NCBI RefSeq assembly: GCF_030010625.1
Contig: NZ_JASCXN010000003.1
Coordinates: 1 to 64,000 of the forward strand
DNA from: Streptomyces sp. CC208A
GTDB taxonomy: Bacteria; Actinomycetota; Actinomycetes; Streptomycetales; Streptomycetaceae
Reading direction: 5' to 3'
DNA: 64,000 nt
Below, piece by piece: positions 34,265-42,859 of this stretch. A model generated the notes under the pieces. That model saw only the letters and a program-made list of their open reading frames with translations, had not been told where the DNA came from and made no database searches. Position 1 is the first letter of the stretch. The number at the start of each line of letters is the position of its first letter. The translations under genes were made by a program, and so were the position numbers.

Positions 34265-36141
34265 CGTGCCGCCTCCGAGGCGTCGTCGCGGTCGGTGTAG
34301 CCGGCGGCCTGGAGCGTGAACAGCCGGGCGTAGTGGCCGTCGCGGTCGGCCATCAGCCGTTCGTGGTCGCCGAGTTCGACGATGCGGCCGTCCACCAGTA
34401 CGGCGATGGTGTCCGCGTCCCGCAGGGCGCTGAGCCGGTGCGAGACGAGCAGTGCGGTGCTGCCGGCGCGCTGCCGGGTCAGCGTGCGGTGGACTTCGTG
34501 TTCGGCCTCCGGATCGAGACCGGAACTCGGCTCGTCGAGCACCAGGAGGTCGGCGTCCGCCCGCATGAGGGAGCGCGCCAGGGCCACCCGCTGCCACTGG
34601 CCGCCGGACAGGTTCACTCCGTGCGCGCCGCCGTCCTCGTCGAGGTGGACGCGGCTCAACTGCGTCAGGTAGCCGTCCGGCAGGCCGGCGAGGAACTCGT
34701 CCATGCCGGCCAGGGCCGCGGTACGGCGGATCCGCTCGTGGTCCCCGAGGTGCGGCAGGTCGCCGACGCCGATGTTCTCGCCCGCCGTCAGGTCGTACGC
34801 CATGTAGTCCTGGAAGGTCACGCCGATCCGGCGGCGCAGGGCCTCCACGTCCATGGTGCGGATGTCGGTCCCGTCCCAGAGGATCGCGCCGCGCTCCGGG
34901 TCGTAGAACCGGCAGAGCAGCTTGATCAGCGTGCTCTTGCCGGCGCCGTTGCGGCCCACGAGGCCGGTGGCGCATCCCGCGCGCAGCGTCAGGTCCACGC
35001 CGCGCAGCACCCATGGCCCGTCGGAGTCGTAGCGGAACCATACGTCTCGGAACTCGATCCGGTCGCGAAGAGCGGGCACGGGACCCGCCCCCGCCGGCAG
35101 ATCGTCCGGTGTGTCCATCAGGTCGAGGTAGTGGCCGAACAACCGCACCGCCTCGGCGGCCGCCCCCGCCTGCATCACGACCCCGCCGAACGCCCCCTGC
35201 ACGCCGACGGCCGCGGCGATGAACAGCGTCACGTCCCCCACGGTGAACCGGCCCCGGGCCGCACCGGCGACGACCACGACCAGACCCGCCCCGACGACCG
35301 CCGCGTTGAGCACGGCGAATCCGGACTGGACCCAGGCGCCCCGCCGTTCCACCGCGAGCTCCGCCTCGGTGGCGTCACCGAGCGCGCGCACCAGCCGGCC
35401 GTGCAGGAAACCGCCGAGTCCGAACAGCCGGATCTCCTTGGCGGCCCGCGGATCGGTGAGCATCGCACGGTAGAACAGCCGTCGCCGCTGCTTGCCCGAC
35501 GTCAGTTCCCAGACCGCCACCTGGCGGCGGGCCAAGGAGAGCCGCGCCACGAGGGCGGCGCTCCCGACGAGGAACAGCAGACCCGCCATGGGCGGCCAGA
35601 CGGCGAGGAGCGCGCCCGCGAAACCGCCGACGGCGGCGAGAGAGCGAACGACCTCCTGGCTGAACATGACGATGTTGTGCGGCGCGTCCTGGGACGCCTG
35701 CTGAGCCAGCCGCAGTCGGTCGTGGAAGGCCGGGTCCTCGAAGCAGCGCAGCCCGTGGAACTCGTTCACCTTGGCGAACAGGGTGCGCTCCACCGTGACG
35801 GCCAGCCTTTGCCGCACCAACTCATCAAGATACGCGGCCAGTTGGAGCAGCACCGCGGAGGCCGCGCCGAGCGCCGCCACCGCGATGCCCAGGATCATGG
35901 CCCGGCCGGAGTCCAGGTGCGAGCCACGGCCGAGTTCGTCGAAGAGCAGCTTGCTCAGCCAGGCGGCCGTGACGGGCAGGGCACCGACCACCACCGTCGT
36001 CGCCAACAGCACGCACGCGGCCGGCGGGGAGGCCCTGAACTGCAGCAGCAGCGCGACACCCACCGCGCGTGCCCGGAGCCGGGTCCCCGAAGTGGCCTGC
36101 GGGGACCCGGCTCCGGAAGGTGACGGGGTACTGGTCAGCAC
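34261..36141 (-). CDS. ABC exporter (fused membrane and ATPase domains) of the Cys-rich peptide cluster
   Basis: A 626-residue half-transporter. Residues about 20-310 carry the six-helix exporter domain (for example GVALLLQFRASPPAACVLLA), and about 350-600 the ATPase: Walker A GLVGRNGAGKSTLIKL, Q-loop FQDYMAYDL, signature NLSGGQWQRVALARSL, Walker B ADLLVLDEPSSGLDP and the H-loop VSHRLSAL. There is no N-terminal C39 peptidase domain, so leader removal must be done by another enzyme, here most likely the coupled S26 protease. The GTG at 36141 overlaps the precursor stop by seven bases; an ATG at 36165 is an alternative. It probably exports the peptide as a dimer. Confidence 0.86.
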   Translation of the reverse strand: MLTSTPSPSGAGSPQATSGTRLRARAVGVALLLQFRASPPAACVLLATTVVVGALPVTAAWLSKLLFDELGRGSHLDSGRAMILGIAVAALGAASAVLLQLAAYLDELVRQRLAVTVERTLFAKVNEFHGLRCFEDPAFHDRLRLAQQASQDAPHNIVMFSQEVVRSLAAVGGFAGALLAVWPPMAGLLFLVGSAALVARLSLARRQVAVWELTSGKQRRRLFYRAMLTDPRAAKEIRLFGLGGFLHGRLVRALGDATEAELAVERRGAWVQSGFAVLNAAVVGAGLVVVVAGAARGRFTVGDVTLFIAAAVGVQGAFGGVVMQAGAAAEAVRLFGHYLDLMDTPDDLPAGAGPVPALRDRIEFRDVWFRYDSDGPWVLRGVDLTLRAGCATGLVGRNGAGKSTLIKLLCRFYDPERGAILWDGTDIRTMDVEALRRRIGVTFQDYMAYDLTAGENIGVGDLPHLGDHERIRRTAALAGMDEFLAGLPDGYLTQLSRVHLDEDGGAHGVNLSGGQWQRVALARSLMRADADLLVLDEPSSGLDPEAEHEVHRTLTRQRAGSTALLVSHRLSALRDADTIAVLVDGRIVELGDHERLMADRDGHYARLFTLQAAGYTDRDDASEAAR

Positions 36142-36308
36142 GGCGCCGTGGTGCGGGCCTTGCATATGCCGTAGCAGTTCATGTACCACTTCACGCCGTT
36201 CTTGCAGTAGCAGTACGTGCCGTGCTCGGGCACGCACGCCCCCGCGCGCTCCTCCTTCAGCAGGAGCCCCAGCAGCTTGTCGCCCATCGTTCCGATCACA
36301 CGGGTCAT
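36135..36308 (-). CDS. Cys-rich precursor-like peptide (57 residues)
   Basis: GGAAGG precedes the ATG at 36308. The product has a 24-residue leader (MTRVIGTMGDKLLGLLLKEE, then RAGA) and a 33-residue core beginning CVPEHGTYCYC. Cysteines fall at 25, 33, 35, 45, 49 and 57: six, enough for three disulfides. One Trp (W41) and several Tyr lie between them. The AGA before Cys25 is an A-x-A signal-peptidase site, matching the S26 protease of the cluster. The stop overlaps the ABC gene start. I know no family that it belongs to. A secreted, disulfide-rich bacteriocin or signalling peptide is the leading idea. Confidence 0.75.
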   Translation of the reverse strand: MTRVIGTMGDKLLGLLLKEERAGACVPEHGTYCYCKNGVKWYMNCYGICKARTTAPC

Positions 36309-36424
36309 CGCGGACCTTCCGTAGCAGGGTTCGTGAGACAGGAGCTTGATCTGCTCCAGCCCGTTTCGAACGTAAGTTATGTGTCCAACGGAGCGCAATA
36401 CGGAGGGTGTTGAAGGTGTCGCTG

Positions 36425-36452
36425 TTGCGGAAGCGGCATTTGGGGCTACAGT
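36425..36452 (+). promoter_or_regulatory. Sigma70-type promoter for the MauE/thioredoxin genes
   Basis: TTGCGG (36425-36430), a 16-bp spacer and TACAGT (36447-36452) fit a -35/-10 pair. The predicted transcript starts near 36459, 34 bases before the MauE ATG. Confidence 0.5.
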
Positions 36453-36492
36453 GCGTTCGGCCCAGTCGTCTAGGGAAGTCGGGGGCCGGTTC

Positions 36493-37062
36493 ATGGGGTA
36501 CGTCCTACTCTCCTGCCGACTGCTCCTCGGCGTTGTGTTCGCGGTCTCCGCGGTCGGGAAACTGCGCGGCGCCACGGCCTTCAGGGCCTTCGAGGGAGCG
36601 ACTCGGAGCATGGGGGTCCCGGGACGTTTCGCCCGGCCCGTAGCCGTGGCGGTCGTGGGCGCGGAGTGCGCCGTACCGGTCCTGCTGGCCGTCGGCCCCG
36701 CGGGCGCCCCCGGGATCGGCCTCGCGCTGGTCCTCCTGGCGGCCTTCACCGTGGGGATCGCCGGCGTCCTCCGTCGCGGAACCCGTACCTCCTGTGCCTG
36801 CTTCGGCGCGTCGAGCGCGGTGATCGGACGCCGCCACCTGGTCAGGAACGGACTGCTGCTCCTGTGCGCCGGGATCGGCGCCGGCTGCGCCCTGGGCGGG
36901 GTGTCCTCCGCCACGCATGCCGGCGGTGTCGTGATCGCCGCCGTCGCCGCTCTCGTGGGAGCCCTGCTCGTGACCTTCACCGACGAGCTGGGCGAGCTGT
37001 TCGGGACGGGGCCGACCAGGCCGGCCGCGCCGATCCGCCGGTCTCCGCGCTCCCCGGCGTGA
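36493..37062 (+). CDS. MauE/DoxX-like redox membrane protein
   Basis: A 189-residue membrane protein with four to five helices. The N-terminus (LLSCRLLLGVVFAVSAVGKL) and the periplasmic-side motif TRTSCACFG (Cys101 and Cys103) match the MauE family, needed with MauD for the many disulfides of the methylamine dehydrogenase small subunit. Related proteins in actinobacteria pass electrons to exported thiol proteins. The ATG at 36493 was chosen because the helix begins there. A TlpA-type thioredoxin follows. It is divergent from the Cys-rich peptide, whose cysteines it probably helps to pair. Confidence 0.82.
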   Translation: MGYVLLSCRLLLGVVFAVSAVGKLRGATAFRAFEGATRSMGVPGRFARPVAVAVVGAECAVPVLLAVGPAGAPGIGLALVLLAAFTVGIAGVLRRGTRTSCACFGASSAVIGRRHLVRNGLLLLCAGIGAGCALGGVSSATHAGGVVIAAVAALVGALLVTFTDELGELFGTGPTRPAAPIRRSPRSPA

Positions 37063-37168
37063 CGGGGTCGCTTCCCGGTCCCGCGACAGGGGGCTGCCGC
37101 CCGGCCTCGCCCGCAGCCGTCCCGGCCGTCCCTGCCGTCTCAGCCGTTCCTCACAACGGAGAAATCTC

Positions 37169-37702
37169 ATGCCCTTTCTGGCCGCCGCCGTGGCGCTCCT
37201 CACGATCCTCTGTCTGCTCAACCTCGTACTGACCTTCGGGGTCATCCGGAAGCTGCGCCTGCAGGCCGACCAGCGGGCGTCCGCGGCGGCCGACGAACTG
37301 ATGCTGCCGCCGGGCTCGCCCGTACCGGACTTCACCGCCGTCACCACGGCCGGCGAGACGGTGACCCGTGACACTCTGGGCGAGACGCTCATCGGCTTCT
37401 TCTCGCCGGACTGCACGGCGTGTGCGGAACGGCTGCCGAAGTTCGTCGAGCTGGCCCGTGAGCTGGACGGGGACCGCAGCGTGCTGGCGGTCGTGCACGC
37501 GGAGAAGGGTGAGGCCGCGGAGGAGATCGCGGCGCTCGCGGCGGTCGGCCATGTCGTCGTCGAGCCGCAACAGGGCCCGATGGGCACCCTGTTCAAGGTC
37601 GAGGGCTACCCGATCTTCGCGCTTCTGCCCGGGGACGGCCCGGTGACAGCCACCGCCTTCGACCTCGACAGGCTCCCGCTGAGGGCCACGTCCCGCGCGT
37701 GA
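37169..37702 (+). CDS. TlpA/MauD-like membrane-anchored thioredoxin
   Basis: A 177-residue protein. An N-terminal anchor helix (FLAAAVALLTILCLLNLVLT) is followed by a thioredoxin fold with the active site FFSPDCTACAERLP (C82-T-A-C85) and the cis-Pro loop KVEGYPIFALLP. It is exported and anchored, with the domain outside the membrane. MauD proteins have this form and act with MauE. GGAGA precedes the ATG. Together with MauE it gives the cluster a private disulfide-handling pair. Confidence 0.85.
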   Translation: MPFLAAAVALLTILCLLNLVLTFGVIRKLRLQADQRASAAADELMLPPGSPVPDFTAVTTAGETVTRDTLGETLIGFFSPDCTACAERLPKFVELARELDGDRSVLAVVHAEKGEAAEEIAALAAVGHVVVEPQQGPMGTLFKVEGYPIFALLPGDGPVTATAFDLDRLPLRATSRA

Positions 37703-38147
37703 GGCGCTGGTGATCCTCATGGTGTGAGGGCGCGGAGCGGACCGTCTCGCCGGCATGCACGCCCCGTCGGACACCGATGTGGCCTCGAACTCGTTCCTGA
37801 GGACCGGGATGGTCGGCCGGGGGCTGATGCTCGCCGGACCTCCGTGTTCCGGACGAGCATGGGCGGGCACAGAAGGTCCAGAATCGAACATCTTTCGCTA
37901 TGGCGCAGGTCAGTGGATCGTTCGACCTTGGACCGTCCGCCCCGCCGCCCCTTCGGGCGGCGGGGCGAAGCCCCGGAACACCCCCTCCCAACTGGCCGAA
38001 CGACCGGTCGGCAGGGGGTTGTTCGGGGATTCCAAGGAGCGCGGCCGGATTGTTGCGACCGCGTGTGCGATCACCCTCCGCGTCGACAAGACTCCGGTGC
38101 GCAGCCGATCGGCTCGCATCTCCCGTCACCCCGCGAAGGGACACCCC
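37703..38147. other. 445-base structured stretch without a gene
   Basis: No supported gene. It contains one strong hairpin (37938-37967, listed separately). A second, imperfect inverted repeat follows: GGAACACCCCCTCCC near 37975 faces GGCAGGGGGTTGTTCGG near 38010-38030. Frames that run through into the next gene have no similarity before its signal peptide. Confidence 0.5.
37938..37967. terminator. 13-bp GC hairpin
   Basis: CGCCCCGCCGCCC (37938-37950) is exactly mirrored at 37955-37967 with loop CTTC. It lies 236 bases after the thioredoxin stop and 181 bases before the inhibitor gene; it may end the former or attenuate the latter. Confidence 0.5.
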
Positions 38148-38594
38148 GTGCGCTACTTCCGTACTCTCGGCGCCACCGCGTTCGCCACCGCGACCGGCCT
38201 CGCGCTCGTCGGCACCGCGTTCACCGGCGCCGGCACCGCAGAGGCGGCGCCCTCCAGCCTCTACACGCCGTCGGCGCTCGTGCTCACCCTCGGCGAGGGC
38301 GCGGACCCCGCGGCCGCCACCGTCGTCCGCGCGGTCACCCTGACCTGCGCCCCCGCCCCGTCCGGCAGCCACCCCGCCCCCGACGCGGCCTGTGCGGAAC
38401 TGGCCGCCGCGGACGGCGACTTCACCACCCTCACGGCCTTACGGGAGGACCGCCCCTGCACGCGTGAATGGAACCCGGTCACCCTCACGGGCGACGGCGT
38501 CTGGCAGGGCCGACGCGTCACCTGGTCGACGACCTACGGCAACCCCTGCGAACTGCGCGCCCGCACGGCGGAGGGGGCGGTCTTCGCGTTCTGA
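38148..38594 (+). CDS. Subtilisin inhibitor-like (SSI) secreted protease inhibitor, P1 Arg
   Basis: A 148-residue exported protein. The GTG start (GAAGGGA upstream) opens a signal peptide (YFRTLGATAFATATGLALVG, cleavage after TAEAA). The mature 110 residues match Streptomyces subtilisin inhibitors: SLYTPSALVLTLGEG, CAPAPSGSHPAPDAAC, the reactive loop CTREWNPVTLTGDGVWQG and the end NPCELRARTAEGAVFAF. Aligned to SSI (CPMVYDPV), the P1 residue is Arg rather than Met, which predicts inhibition of trypsin-like enzymes. All four cysteines are kept. These inhibitors restrain the host's own proteases during growth. Confidence 0.9.
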   Translation: MRYFRTLGATAFATATGLALVGTAFTGAGTAEAAPSSLYTPSALVLTLGEGADPAAATVVRAVTLTCAPAPSGSHPAPDAACAELAAADGDFTTLTALREDRPCTREWNPVTLTGDGVWQGRRVTWSTTYGNPCELRARTAEGAVFAF

Positions 38595-38811
38595 CGGCCG
38601 CCCAGGACCGGCTCTCTTCATGGGTATCCGGCACGCCGGGGGAAACCGGCGCCCCGGGGCGGGAGTTCGGCCGCCCGCACGGCTCCGGGGCGTTCTGGTC
38701 CCGCGTACCAGGGCGGGCGGTCGCTTTCGGAGCCGGTGACGACACGTCGTGCGTCCCGGCGGGCCACGATCGTGTCGTCACCGGCTCGCCCGGCGCACGC
38801 CGGTCGGCTCC

Positions 38812-39036
38812 GACCAGGCGCATCTCCCCGTTCTCATGCGGGCGGATTCCGCCGTTCCCGGCCGGGCGGCGGCGCTGCTCGGCGAAGGGCCGTCCCCCGT
38901 GCCCGCCCTCGTCGAGGGCGCCCGCTGGTCGCGGCGGGCGGGGGCCAGCTGTATCACCGTGCCCTGCAACACCGTGCACGCCCATGCCGAGCAGCTGTCC
39001 AGGGTCACCGGCGTCGAGGCCCTCGACATGGCCGGG
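38812..39036 (+). pseudogene. Aspartate/glutamate racemase fragment
   Basis: About 75 residues in one frame (HLPVLMRADSAVPGRAAALL, then VEGARWSRRAGASCITVPCN and TVHAHAEQLSRVTGVEALDM) resemble the first half of an Asp/Glu/hydantoin racemase, with one catalytic Cys in the VPCNT motif. The frame lacks a plausible start and the domain stops before its second catalytic Cys, where a different gene fragment begins in another frame. It is a truncated relic. Confidence 0.62.
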
Positions 39037-39050
39037 GCCGAACCGTACGC

Positions 39051-39305
39051 ATGCCGGAGACCGGCATCGGCCGCTCCGCCAACCTCGCCCTCGCCGCCCT
39101 CCCAGGCTTCACCCTCCCCGGCGACACCTCCGGCTCCCACCGCTACTTCGCCACGGACATCACCGACCCCTTCGTCCTCACCGAAGGCCACCTCGACGTC
39201 CCGAAGGGCCCGGGCCTCGGCATCGAACCCCTGCCGGACGTCCTGAAGGAGGTCACGACGTCCACGGAGTGGATCGCGCTCCAGCCCTCCGCCGCTCCCG
39301 GGTAG
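39051..39305 (+). pseudogene. C-terminal fragment of an enolase-superfamily (MenC/NAAAR-like) enzyme
   Basis: About 84 residues (MPETGIGRSANLALAALPGF, then TLPGDTSGSHRYFATDITDP and [20 protein letters not shown]) match the last quarter of o-succinylbenzoate synthase/N-acylamino-acid racemase proteins. The barrel with the metal and Lys residues is missing, so it cannot act. It follows the racemase fragment within 15 bases; both may come from one deleted amino-acid racemization locus. Confidence 0.68.
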
Positions 39306-39480
39306 GCCGAAGGGGGCGCAGGGGTGGCCCATCCGGCCCTTCTCGTCGCCGTGCCGTCTGCGTCACGGTGCCGTGAGGCGGCACGCGTACGACCATGGGA
39401 CGAGTGCGCCGGAGAACCGGCGGAGGCGTCCCCGGCACGACGGCGGCGGGCGCCGCGCCCCTTCACGAGACGGAGGAGAC

Positions 39481-41865
39481 ATGCGCAGGGACGAGGGCTC
39501 GGCCGGCGTACCCCTGACCGACGAGGAACTCGGCGAGCTCGACGCGCACTGGAGAGCGGCCAACTACCTCTCCGTCGGGCAGATCTACCTCATGGACAAC
39601 CCGCTGCTGCGCAAGCCGCTGGAACCGGCGCACATCAAGCCGCGGCTGCTCGGCCACTGGGGCACCTCCCCGGGGCTCAACCTCGTGTACACCCACCTCA
39701 ACCGGGTGATCCGGCGGCACGGCCTCGACGCCCTGTGCGTCTGGGGGCCCGGGCACGGCGGGCCGGCCGTGCTCGCCAACACGTGGCTGGAGGGCAGTTA
39801 CAGCGAGACGTATCCCGACGTGAGCCGGGACGAGGAGGGCATGGCCCGGCTGTTCCGGCAGTTCTCCTTTCCCGGCGGCGTGCCGAGCCACGTCGCCCCG
39901 GAGACCCCCGGCTCCATCCACGAGGGCGGGGAACTGGGCTACTCCCTGTCGCACGCGTACGGCGCCGCCCTGGACAACCCGGACCTCCTGGTCGCGTGCG
40001 TCATCGGCGACGGCGAGGCCGAGACCGGGCCGCTCGCCGCCTCCTGGCACTCCAACAAACTCCTCGACCCCGTCCACGACGGGGCCGTCCTGCCGATCCT
40101 CCACCTCAACGGCTACAAGATCGCCAACCCCGCGGTGCTCGCCCGCCTCCCGGAAGCCGAGCTCGACGAACTGCTGCGGGGCTACGGCCACGAACCCCTG
40201 CACGTCGCGGGCGACGACCCGCACGAGGTCCACCGGGCGATGGCGGCCGCGATGGACACGGCCGTCGACCGCATCCGGCACATCCAGCGGGAAGCACGTA
40301 CGGAGGGACGCACCGGCCGGCCCCGCTGGCCCGTGATCGTCCTGCGCACCCCCAAGGGCTGGACCGGTCCGGCCGAGGTGGACGGCCTGCCCGTCGAGGG
40401 AACCTGGCGCTCCCACCAGGTTCCCCTGTCCGGAGTACGGGACGATCCCGCCCACCGCGCACAACTGGAGGCGTGGCTCCGCTCGTACCGGCCCGAGGAG
40501 CTCTTCGACGAGCGGGGAGGCCCGCGGCGACCGGTCCTCGCCTGCGTACCGGACGGCGGGCGCAGACTGGGCGCCACCCGGCACGCCAACGGCGGCCTGC
40601 TCGTCCGGGAACTGCCCCTCCCGCCCCTCGAAGGCCTCGCCGTCGCCGTCGACCGCCCCGGCGGCACCCGGCACGAGCCGACCCGCGTCCTCGGCGACCT
40701 GCTGGAGGCCGTCATGGCCGCCACCGCCGACCGCCGGGACTTCCGGCTCGTCGGCCCCGACGAGACCGCCTCCAACCGGCTCCAGGCCGTGTACGGGGCC
40801 AGCGGCAAGGCGTGGCAGGGGGTGGTCCTGGGCACCGACGAACACCTCGACCGGCACGGCCGGGTGATGGAGATCCTCTCCGAACACACCTGCCAGGGCT
40901 GGCTGGAGGGCTACCTCCTCACCGGCCGCCACGGCCTCTTCTCGTGCTACGAGGCGTTCGTCCACATCGTCGACTCCATGGTCAACCAGCACATCAAGTG
41001 GCTGAGGACGTCCCGCGCCCTGTCGTGGCGGGCGCCCGTCGCCTCCCTCAACTACCTGCTGACGTCCCACGTGTGGCGCCAGGACCACAACGGCTTCTCG
41101 CACCAGGACCCCGGCTTCGTCGACCACGTGCTCAACAAGAGCCTCGAGGTCGTCCGCGTTCATCTGCCGCCGGACGCCAACACCCTGCTGTGCGTCGCCG
41201 ACCGCGCCCTGCGCAGCCGGGACCAGGTCAACGTGATCGTCGCCGGCAAGCAGCCCTGCTTCGACTGGCTCTCCCTCGACGACGCCCGCACCCACTGCGC
41301 CCGCGGCGTCGGCGTGTGGGACTGGGCGGGCACCGAGGACGGCACGCGCGAGCCCGACGTGGTCCTCGCCTGCGCCGGCGACGTACCCACCGAGGAGGTG
41401 CTCGCGGCGGCCGCGCTGCTCCGCCGGCACCTGCCCCGGCTCGCCGTGCGGGTGGTGAACGTCGTCGACATGACCCGCCTCATGCCCCGCGAGGACCACC
41501 CCCACGGCATGACCGACAGGGAGTACGACGTCCTGTTCACCCGCGACAAGCCGGTGATCTTCGCCTACCACGGCTATCCGTGGCTGGTGCACCGGCTGGC
41601 CTACCGCCGCGCCGGACACCCGAACCTCCACGTACGCGGCTACAAGGAGGTGGGCACCACCACGACCCCCTTCGACATGGTGGTGCGCAACGACCTCGAC
41701 CGCTACCGCCTCGTGATGGACGTGATCGACCGCGTGCCCGGTCTCGGCGTACGGGCCGTGGGCGTGCGGCAGGCCATGGCGGACGCCCGTATCCGCCACC
41801 ACGCCTGGATCCGCGCCCACGGCACCGACATGCCCGAGGTCACCGACTGGACGTGGACCGGCTGA
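39481..41865 (+). CDS. Xylulose-5-phosphate/fructose-6-phosphate phosphoketolase
   Basis: A 794-residue thiamine-diphosphate enzyme of full length. Family motifs are [40 protein letters not shown], the ThDP loop [20 protein letters not shown] and [20 protein letters not shown]. It splits xylulose-5-P or fructose-6-P with phosphate into acetyl-P and a smaller sugar phosphate, saving carbon and giving ATP through acetate kinase. GGAGGA precedes the ATG. It stands next to a dormancy-type two-component system, and phosphoketolase is a usual member of such low-oxygen regulons in streptomycetes. Confidence 0.93.
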   Translation: MRRDEGSAGVPLTDEELGELDAHWRAANYLSVGQIYLMDNPLLRKPLEPAHIKPRLLGHWGTSPGLNLVYTHLNRVIRRHGLDALCVWGPGHGGPAVLANTWLEGSYSETYPDVSRDEEGMARLFRQFSFPGGVPSHVAPETPGSIHEGGELGYSLSHAYGAALDNPDLLVACVIGDGEAETGPLAASWHSNKLLDPVHDGAVLPILHLNGYKIANPAVLARLPEAELDELLRGYGHEPLHVAGDDPHEVHRAMAAAMDTAVDRIRHIQREARTEGRTGRPRWPVIVLRTPKGWTGPAEVDGLPVEGTWRSHQVPLSGVRDDPAHRAQLEAWLRSYRPEELFDERGGPRRPVLACVPDGGRRLGATRHANGGLLVRELPLPPLEGLAVAVDRPGGTRHEPTRVLGDLLEAVMAATADRRDFRLVGPDETASNRLQAVYGASGKAWQGVVLGTDEHLDRHGRVMEILSEHTCQGWLEGYLLTGRHGLFSCYEAFVHIVDSMVNQHIKWLRTSRALSWRAPVASLNYLLTSHVWRQDHNGFSHQDPGFVDHVLNKSLEVVRVHLPPDANTLLCVADRALRSRDQVNVIVAGKQPCFDWLSLDDARTHCARGVGVWDWAGTEDGTREPDVVLACAGDVPTEEVLAAAALLRRHLPRLAVRVVNVVDMTRLMPREDHPHGMTDREYDVLFTRDKPVIFAYHGYPWLVHRLAYRRAGHPNLHVRGYKEVGTTTTPFDMVVRNDLDRYRLVMDVIDRVPGLGVRAVGVRQAMADARIRHHAWIRAHGTDMPEVTDWTWTG

Positions 41866-41878
41866 GCCGGAGTCCCGC

Positions 41879-41904
41879 CCGGCCCCGGCGAAGGCCGGGG
41901 CCGG
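41879..41904. terminator. Bidirectional hairpin between convergent genes
   Basis: CCGGCCCCGGC (41879-41889) is mirrored at 41894-41904 with loop GAAG. It separates the phosphoketolase stop (41865) from the CBS-BON stop (41906) and serves both strands. Confidence 0.7.
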
Positions 41905-41905
41905 T

Positions 41906-42586
41906 TCATCCGTTCCCGTCCGCCGGCCGGTTCACCACACCGACCACCCCCTCCACCCGCCAGGCCGCCCGGAGCGGCACCGACGCGTCCGCATCGGGCT
42001 CGAGGCTGCCCGCCAGGGTGACCACGCCGTCCCGGACGGCGACGTCGAGGCGGTCGGCGCCGTGCGCCGGCACGAGGGCCGCGAGGACGCCGGCGACGTC
42101 CGCCCGGATCTCCTCGTCGGTGCGCAGGAAGACGCGCAGGAGGTCGCGGCGGGTGGTGATGCCGATGAGACGGTCCTCCTCGTCCACCACGGGCAGCCGG
42201 TCGATGCGACGGCGCTCCATGATGCGGGCCGCGTCGACCACGCGCTGTTCGGGATGGACGGTGACCGCGGGGCTGGTCATCAGCTCACGGGCCGTCACGG
42301 CGGGGGGCCGGGCGGGACCGACGCGGACCGCCCGCCTCACCGTTCCCAGGAACCGCCGCCGCGGGGGGCCGGGCCGGCCGCGAGCCGCCTGGCGCCGGGT
42401 GAGGTCGGTCCGGGACACCACGCCCATGACCTTGTCGTCGTGGTCCACCACCGGCAGGCTGCTGATCCGGTGCGAGGCGAGCAGCCGGGCCACCTCCTCC
42501 ACGGTGGTGCCCGGGCGTGCCCGCACCACCTCGCCGGTCATCACTTCCCCCACGGTCCGGTTCCCGACCACGGTCCTCATCTCCAC
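41906..42586 (-). CDS. CBS-domain protein with BON domain
   Basis: A 226-residue cytoplasmic protein. Two CBS motifs lie at about residues 10-70 ([20 protein letters not shown] to [11 protein letters not shown]) and 95-155 ([20 protein letters not shown] to [16 protein letters not shown]). A BON domain follows ([18 protein letters not shown]). CBS pairs bind adenine nucleotides and sense energy state; BON domains bind membranes or lipids. Such proteins are regular members of DosR/OsdR-type regulons. It is divergent from the sensor-kinase gene, with a GGGCC/GGGCCC palindrome between them. Confidence 0.88.
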   Translation of the reverse strand: MEMRTVVGNRTVGEVMTGEVVRARPGTTVEEVARLLASHRISSLPVVDHDDKVMGVVSRTDLTRRQAARGRPGPPRRRFLGTVRRAVRVGPARPPAVTARELMTSPAVTVHPEQRVVDAARIMERRRIDRLPVVDEEDRLIGITTRRDLLRVFLRTDEEIRADVAGVLAALVPAHGADRLDVAVRDGVVTLAGSLEPDADASVPLRAAWRVEGVVGVVNRPADGNG

Positions 42587-42703
42587 TCGTTCCGGCAGGC
42601 GGCACGGCGATCGCCCGGGCCGGGGTGCTCCTCGATCACCCGCGACCCTTCCAGGATGGGGCGCGGCGCGGCCGGGGGACAGAACCGGTCAGGACCCGAT
42701 CGC

Positions 42704-42717
42704 GGGCCATTGGGCCC
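42704..42717. promoter_or_regulatory. GGGCC-N-GGGCCC palindrome, DevR-box-like
   Basis: GGGCCATTGGGCCC lies between the divergent CBS and sensor-kinase genes. It resembles half-site spacing of DevR/DosR boxes (GGGxC...GxCCC), in line with a DevR-like regulator 2.5 kb away. Confidence 0.4.
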
Positions 42718-42859
42718 GTGATCGGCCGGGCCGCAGGACGTGGGGGAGAAGAGGGCTTACGGCCCTTCGAGCCCGTCCCGCGCCCGGCCGCCGGGCCACC
42801 CGGACGGCCGATACGCTGTCCGTGCAGAGCGGGGGAACGACGGAGAGGGAAGAGGGCCG

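Noticed and set aside
36379..36492. In-frame N-terminal extension of the MauE gene
   Set aside because: The extension contains the predicted promoter and has no similarity; the membrane helix starts at the ATG at 36493.
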